In this document: positions 57,997 to 64,000 of the stretch, one piece after another
How positions within the stretch are numbered: the stretch's first letter is position 1
Layout of the letters: each line of letters opens with the position of its first letter
DNA from: Viola odorata
Taxonomy: Eukaryota; Streptophyta; Magnoliopsida; Malpighiales; Violaceae
Direction: 5' to 3'
DNA: 64,000 bases
Assembly: GCA_963691705.1 (NCBI GenBank)
Contig: OY829542.1
Span: forward strand, 40,917,105-40,981,104
The notes under the pieces: generated by a model
Databases searched by the model: none
Seen by the model: only the letters and a program-made list of their open reading frames with translations
Told to the model about the DNA's origin: nothing
Program-made: the position numbers and the translations under genes

Positions 57997-58633
57997 GACA
58001 ATTTGTTTCTCTCTAACAAGTAGGGTACTGATTGAGTGCTTATTTTGTATATATTTACCATCTCTTTTGATTGCATTTGAGATGATGATACTGCTAATTT
58101 GGACATATTTCTCTCCTTTTTGCATAAACAAGGCAAAGAAGATGATTGTGAAGAAAATGAGCAAAAGAGCCTAGAAAAGACAACAAAAAAGATCAAGTGA
58201 TTGTCAAGACCAAATATGAAAAAAATCAGACCTCTTCCCTATACCTAGGGAAGACTAATCAGTAGTCTCAACCCTTGACCAAAGTGAAAAATGTGAACCA
58301 ATGAAACACGAATTGAAAGAGGAATGCGTTAAAAAGCTTTTTGAAACCCTCATAAACTCTATCTCCTGTCAGTTTAAAAAATCCCAAGAGGATAGTGATT
58401 GCCATTTATGCCCAAACCCAAACCCAAACCCAAATCCAAATCTAGTTGACTTGATAATATCCAATTTGATTGGGTTTGGGTTTGGATAAATCCAAATAAA
58501 ATTGATTGGGTTTGGGTTGGATATGGATTGAGTTTGGGTATCCAAACTAAGTTTATTTTTTATTTTCTTATTTGGGAACTTTTAGTTTCAAGGCTTAGCT
58601 GGAGGTGAAGTAGTTATGCAAAAATTAGTGGTT
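57997..58633. other. Spacer between Tat and Athila-like LTR, with CCCAAA inverted repeat
   Basis: A run of CCCAAA units at ~58411-58438 is followed at ~58469-58545 by complementary GGGTTTGGGTTTGG stretches, so the region can fold as a hairpin. It is not the plant telomere repeat (TTTAGGG). No gene is seen. Confidence 0.5.
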
Positions 58634-60092
58634 GATTGCGTGTCGAGGGCATCAAATTTAGTTGTATAAAATATATAAAATGAGGGGTAGGAATACAACT
58701 TATCACTCGTCCACAAGGAACTTGTAAATCGTAGTAAGAAGATCGTCCATAGAGATCTTTCGGGAATTTATAGTTTTGACTCGACTTCCTCGTCACTGGA
58801 GTTGAGGGGTTTTATTTCCGCAATTAAGATAAACAAGCAATAAATAGGAACAAAGCAAAAATTAAATAAAGAAGCAATCTCAGATAGAAAGGAATCTTAG
58901 CTAAGATTGCTGATTGAGGTTGGTAGTGAACTGTTGTGATGTAAACTCCTAGTAAGGGCGAATTCGTGAACGCATTCCTTGTTTAATCGATCATCGACCT
59001 TAGATTTTCTCCTTCTCTCTCATTACTCTGCTATAGATTGGGAGGAACCCCTTTCCAATCCTACTTTCCTCCTCTTGAAATCACTTGGAGGGAACCCCTT
59101 TTCCTAGTGATCCTGGCCAGTGGACACCTTGCTGGTTAAAGGGTTTATCCAATTGGCTGCTGGCTTGAGGCACATGCATTTTCTCAATGGTGCAGGGAAA
59201 GACAGAGTCTAGGCCAATCTACTCCCAACTTGGAGCCCTAGATTGTCAGTCTGGTCAGGCCTATATCAATCCAAGTCCACTAACCTCCGCGAGGCTAGCT
59301 GCCTACTTGCGTCACTCCGGTTTCGCTCGTCCCCTTCGTGACTGGCTACAAATTCGTCGTCTGTCTAAGATTGATCAAGTCTTAGCCTAGTTGGGAACCA
59401 GTTTGTTAAAACATAACTCAAATCAATTACGAACGAGAGGATAATAAGAACAGATCTGTCTCACGAATCACAGGTACGCTCACTCAACCCTTACCAAGAT
59501 TTTAGTGTTTAGCTACTAGACATAATAATTAAGGAAATAAAGAAATAATTAAAGAACATGTAAATAGAATTAAAATGCGATATTCCAAAGAATTCGCAGC
59601 AAAAGTGTTTACAAAATAGAAGTTGGAAGGAAGAAGGATCCCGTAATTGACAACCTTCTTTAACCTTTAACAAGGTTAGAGTCCCCATCAATCACGTTCT
59701 TTTCTAAATTCCAAACTCCTAAAATATAGGAGATAACACTAAATCTCCAAAATGTTCAAATTCAAAAATAAGGTAAAATAATAAATTCTAAATAGATTAT
59801 TTTTGTTCAAATCAGATTACATCCGAGAGTCATTCCTTTGGACGCAACAGCCCGACTTCTCAATCCGAACGCGTCTTCCTTGAGTCATTGATCAGCACGC
59901 CTCTATCTCTGCAATCTTGGCCAAGCCTGTGGCCAAGATTGCCACTTTGTCGCTCAAGGCATACGTTTCTTTCATTTCTTCTCTTACCCAAGACTTCCTT
60001 CAAAAGATATCAAATGGACGTGAAAGAGATTATTTTTACCCTAAACAAGGTAGTTTAAGATGGTAAAAATACATGGAAATAAACGTCAATCA
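58634..60092 (-). mobile_element. 3' LTR of Athila-like element (copy 2)
   Basis: The plus strand reads TGATTGCGTG at the start and CGTCAATCA at the end, a TG..CA pair. It shares many blocks with the LTR at 2486-4021. On the minus strand a polypurine tract (GTGTGGTGAGGTT) precedes it at 60107-60093, and the env-position ORF lies upstream, so it is the 3' LTR of a minus-strand element. Length 1459. Confidence 0.8.
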
Positions 60093-61272
60093 AACCTCAC
60101 CACACTTGAACAATGCTTGCCCCCAAGCATACTAGACTCTTAACTAAGAAAAAGAAAAGAAAGACTCAAAATAAAGGAAAACAAACAATGAAAAATTTCT
60201 AGACAGACTACCCTTAACCAGTTCCTTTACACCTTCATACCTATAACAGTCAGCATACTTCTCAATGGATCACAACCCTTATGAACAAGGTCTATTCAAC
60301 ACCCCAAACATCCGAATTCCACATGACCATAACATCTTTGCATTCCACAACAGACTCAACAAGACAAGACATCCACCAACTTGGGTATTCTCCCCTTAAT
60401 TCAACTGCTCAACATCATCATTCAATTACCTTGTCTGAAAATTTTCTATACCAGTATTGCTACAAGTTTCTTGAATATTAATGCTTAGTGAGGCAGAAAT
60501 ATCAAGACAAATACACAATTTTTTGTTTCATTGCTCTTGCTGAAAGTTTCTTGAGTATTTCCACTCGGTGAGGTAGAAATATCAAGGCATTTTATTTCAT
60601 TATTCTTTTTTTAAGAGCATGCAATTTACTGGGCATCAAAGTAGTTCTCTGCATTAGAGCAATTCAGCACAACACAAGGCAACAAACTCCGTTATCCACT
60701 AGCAGTTTTCCTTAAGGGGATATTAAAAATATTTGGTGGAAGCTTGCCTATTTGTTAAGTCTATTACACAATGCTAGACTTCATGATCACGTACAAGATG
60801 AATGCTTAATGGATACCAGGAACCGTACCCTTACTGGTGTTGAATATGTTAACCCATTGAATTGTCTTGTTCAAAAGTTACGGGGTTACAAGGTGAAGGA
60901 TGCTAAAGGTCAAGGTTAAGACATTAAGAAAAAAAGCCTTAAGCTTAGTCCAGATTTTACCGACACTCAAACAAAACACAAAACACACATGCCTAAAAAC
61001 ACACAAGAAAACAAAGAAAATCATGCATCAGACTCTAACTAGACAATCTAGGCCAACTATCTTAGCCTAGATTCATAAAATATTTCATGCAACAAAAGAA
61101 AATCACACAAAAGCACATCAAAGACATGTATATACAGACAAATCACCTAAAAACACCCTCACCACACTTAAAGGACACATTGTCCTCAATGTGTAAATGA
61201 GAGTAAAAATAACAATAAAAAGACACAATAAATGGAAAAAGAAAAGAAAGAAAAAGGCACGACCTGGGGCAT
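60093..61272 (-). other. 3' untranslated part of the Athila-like element
   Basis: Non-coding on both strands. Two similar stretches (GCTTAGTGAGGCAGAAATATCAAG at ~60482 and GCTCGGTGAGGTAGAAATATC at ~60563) form a short direct repeat. It ends at the polypurine tract before the LTR. Confidence 0.5.
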
Positions 61273-63370
61273 TTACTGAGTTGCTGGAGGTGGAGGTGGT
61301 GGGTTTGGATTGGGCACAGATGGTACAGAACCATCTCCTTCTTCAGAGGAGTCACTGGAATCACTGCTGCTGCTGAAATGGTCATTCACCTTGTTGCGTA
61401 TATGCGCAACAACTTTATCAATGGCTTGGATGTATTTGAAGGAAACGTCCAAATGGGCCTGGTAATTGACCTCCTACCGCTCCATAAACTTGTTGAGCTG
61501 CTCCTGCTGAGTTTTTTCAATGCTCTGGAACACAGCCTGTTACTAGTCTACAACTTTCTACAGCTGCTCCTTAGTTGCCACCTGGTAGTCATGGAATAGG
61601 TGCTGGTTGTCAGTAAAAACTATGAGTTGTTCACGGATAAGGCGCAGGAGTTCCTCAGCCCATTCTGGAAGCAATGGGTGGTCAGGATCTAAGTCGCATT
61701 GGGTTGTCTTTGGATTCTTAGCATCTTGCCCAAGATTGGGCTCTTTGTCTGCACTACTGGACTTAGGGACTGCATCATCAAGCTGAATTGGCCACAGCTT
61801 GAAATTGCCATTGATCCTTTTGCCGTAGAGGTGATCTGATATTTGTGTGATACCTGTATTAAAACAAAGAAAGCCTTTTTCCTCGTGGAAATGACCCATC
61901 TGGTCAAAAGCTTTAAGATCCATGATCTTAACAGTACAATTATTTATGCATGTTTAAAGTAGTCAGATCAACACCTCTAGCAGTAGTAGTGATATGAGAA
62001 ATAAGAGTGCCTAAGATCAGTTTAGGGATGCTATCACATGCTTTAATCTGCCTAACTATCCAATAGCCCAAATTAACCCTTTTTTTATACAGTATACACC
62101 AAAGTAGAAAGACTTCTAACTTAGAAATGTTGCCTAAAATAGTTGTTTTTCTAGAAAGGTTAATGGACAAGATCCTTTGGAGCATCCTCAAAGTAGGATC
62201 TCGGATTTGGTGGGCTTTAGCATTTTTATCAAAATTCCCCTTAGGGTCACCAGTTAATTCCCTAAAGGCCACTGTCTTATCCTAATCAGGGGGATAATCA
62301 GTCAAAGCGTTCCTATATTCATCAGAGTTAAGCTCATATTCTTTAACAAATCCTAGTAAAATATTCAACTCATTCACAAACATATAAGACCAAATATCAA
62401 GTAATCTGAAATTCACCACATCAGACGCGCCAAGATCAGGATTGGCTCTACCATTTGCATACATCCTATCCTGATCAAGCTAGATTAATAACATAGGCAC
62501 AACTCAGCATACACAGGCATATCAAGGTATAAAAAACATTCCCACCCAAGATTAATAATGTACTGCCTAATCCTATTACCCACACCTAAGGCATCAAAAA
62601 ATAAAAAAGTCAAGAATGGTAAACTGGGTTATCTCACAAGCATGCTTTTCATTTAATCTAGCCCTAAGATAAGGGGTATCAGGCCTTAAATAACCATTTA
62701 AGGAGCTTAAGGGGGGTAGGAATACCTTGGTAGTCTTGGCCGCAGGCTTGGCCAAGACTGCAGCTGCATCATCATCTAAGTCATCTTCAGGGTCAGCTTC
62801 CTCAACCTTCTTTTTCCTTTTCGCAGCTGCAGAATGCGTTCTTTTGGTTGGCATCACTTCATCAGCAACTTCCATCTTTCTCTTCCCTGTTTTCTTCTCC
62901 TTCGTCGAACCCTTTTCACATTGTGGTTCAGAATCAGCTCCTTTCTTCCCAGCCTTTTTGCAAGCCACCTGTTTGGCTCTAGTAGTGGACTGTACTTTCT
63001 CATCGGAATCAGTCTCCAAAATCACTTCTACTTCGAGGCTACCCTCTTGGCTAACCCTTGATTGGGTTTTTGGCTCTTCGGTGAGGAGAATCTTCCTCTT
63101 GGTCGGGAGAGTGCCCTGAGGAGAGCCAGATGTCTGTACTGGAGGAGGAGTGGATGAAACTTGCTTTGCATGCTGACTCGGAGAACTAGACGTGTCTTTG
63201 TCCATGGACATGATCGTTCTTGCTATGCTGAGTACTTCACCAAGACTTTGTGGTAAGTCTTTTTCTGGATTTGAGAGAGAGGGAGATTGCGAAGGGATGG
63301 GAGATTCTTGCTTTTCTGGAGGGGATTTTGGTGCGGCTGATTTCTTGGAGGATTTCTTGGATTTTCCCAT
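61273..63370 (-). pseudogene. Env-position ORF of the Athila-like element
   Basis: It starts MGKSKKSSKKSAAPKSPPEK, then a Ser/Pro/Lys-rich basic region with nuclear-signal-like KKAGKKG and KRKKKVEE. A conserved domain follows (LLDIWSYMFVNELNILLGFV, then RISKLEVFLLWCILYKKRVN-like sequence near 62110). It resembles the 'putative plant transposon protein' domain found downstream of pol in Athila elements. The C-terminal part (61923-61273) has a helical segment and ends SSSSDSSDSSEEGDG, a proline run and ATQ. Stops at 62594 and 62282, a frameshift near 61930, and three further stops near 61555-61470 break it. The role of this ORF in Athila is unproven. Confidence 0.7.
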
Positions 63371-63910
63371 GATTTAAGAAGAGTTGATCGTGGAGTAGAA
63401 GTCGGAAGATGGAGGAGTTTTAGTTGAGGAAGTGTTTGAGAGATTTTCGGTGAGAGAAAAATAAGGGATTTGAGGTTTTAGTGGGAGATAAGGAGTCTAA
63501 CTCATCATAATCCTTTATTAATTAGAATTTGAAAAATTAATTTCCAAAATGTAACCATTGCTCCTACTTTTTCTCCTCCTCTTTACACGTAATCTGCTCC
63601 TCTTTCCCTTTTTTCTCCACGTGTCCTTCAATTCTTGGCTGAATAAAGTGTGGCCTAGATAAAAAAGAATTAGCCAAGTTTCCTCACCACACTTAATTCC
63701 TCGCAACCCTCCAGAAAACTCCAAGAAATTCCTGAAAGAGAAATCAGTAAGCGACTCTGGAATAATTTTGAACAAACAATTTATTCTCAAAAATTAAAAA
63801 CAAAAATGAAAAGAAAAGGAAAATAAAAGGAGAAAGGAAAAGAATTATAAAGCATGCGTTGCCTCCCATGTAGCGCCCTAGTTATAGTCCTAGGCATGAC
63901 TCTGCTTTTT
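63371..63910 (-). other. Spacer between pol and env-position ORF
   Basis: Non-coding in the element's direction. The minus strand contains CTACATGGGAGGCAACGCATG (63874-63854), a stretch typically seen just downstream of pol in Athila-type elements. Confidence 0.5.
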
Positions 63911-64000
63911 TCACTGAATCTCAGGTGGGGCTTCAATCGCCTGACTTTCCTTAAATGTTGGAAATCCTTCCAGGAATGGTTTGAGCCGTTTTCCATTGAC
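63911..64000 (-). pseudogene. C-terminal end of Athila-like pol (integrase tail), partial
   Basis: The minus strand from the window edge reads VNGKRLKPFLEGFPTFK and ends IEAPPEIQ with a TGA at 63913-63911. The 'VNG(Q/K)R(L/V)K' phrase is the usual C-terminal tail of plant Gypsy integrase. The rest of the element lies beyond the window. Confidence 0.65.

Noticed and set aside
57706..58023. Frames over the Tat LTRs, also at 41975-42280
   Set aside because: They lie across the LTR promoter and repeat in both LTRs. They are by-products of LTR sequence.
58411..58545. CCCAAA / GGGTTTGG array as interstitial telomere repeat
   Set aside because: The unit is CCCAAA-like, not the plant TTTAGGG/CCCTAAA repeat. 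It is better explained as a simple inverted repeat.
2486..60092. The two Athila-like LTRs as ends of one element
   Set aside because: The left copy has the primer site and gag to its left, and the right copy has its env-position ORF to its right. They are parts of two separate minus-strand elements.
62727..63119. Plus-strand Ser/Phe-rich ORF
   Set aside because: It is the shadow of the Lys/Ser-rich env-position ORF on the minus strand.

Overview
The window is plant nuclear DNA, most likely from a dicot. It has spliced genes with GT-AG introns, Stowaway MITEs, Copia and Gypsy retrotransposons with plant-type primer sites, and plant gene families (CAX, raffinose synthase, PLATZ). No species can be named from the sequence alone. 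By eye, well over four fifths of it is mobile DNA, much of it nested.

Only one host gene looks intact: a vacuolar cation/proton exchanger of the CAX2 type (14780-18324, +). Its eleven reconstructed coding exons sum to 1311 bases, an exact multiple of three. A second host gene, raffinose synthase (9482-11392, +), survives only as a 3' fragment with two frameshifts. It sits behind a pile of retroelements.

Layout: 1-2065 holds an unclassified retroelement or pararetrovirus-like remnant. It abuts a minus-strand Athila-like piece (gag start, tRNA-Asp primer site and LTR, 2066-4021). A decayed Copia polyprotein and its 3' LTR follow (4022-9378), then the raffinose synthase fragment, a Stowaway MITE, a hAT element with a perfect 8-base target duplication, and CAX. 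A second Copia, short-LTR and lacking gag, is inserted in another MITE (19325-23944). An inverted-repeat element and a third MITE follow.

25439-32498 is a Mutator-like element with ~270-base terminal inverted repeats. It carries a PLATZ zinc-finger fragment. A 5.3 kb mariner-like element (26557-31884) has landed inside that fragment, and it carries alpha-galactosidase (GH27) exons in antisense. 33907-34395 is a small palindromic Mutator-type element. 35099 to about 41 kb is a MuDR-like element with a GRF-zinc-finger ORF convergent to a broken MURA transposase, plus a solo LTR.

41754-57991 is a 16.2 kb Tat-lineage Gypsy element bounded by LTRs and an AATAT duplication. It has gag-pol on the plus strand, a tandem-repeat block, a Harbinger-like insertion, and about 7 kb of minus-strand genes: four antisense units, two of them diverged copies of each other. 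The right edge (58634-64000) is the 3' part of another minus-strand Athila-like element with an env-position ORF.

The most unusual items are the nested gene-capturing element at 25-32 kb and the antisense gene cluster in the Tat element.
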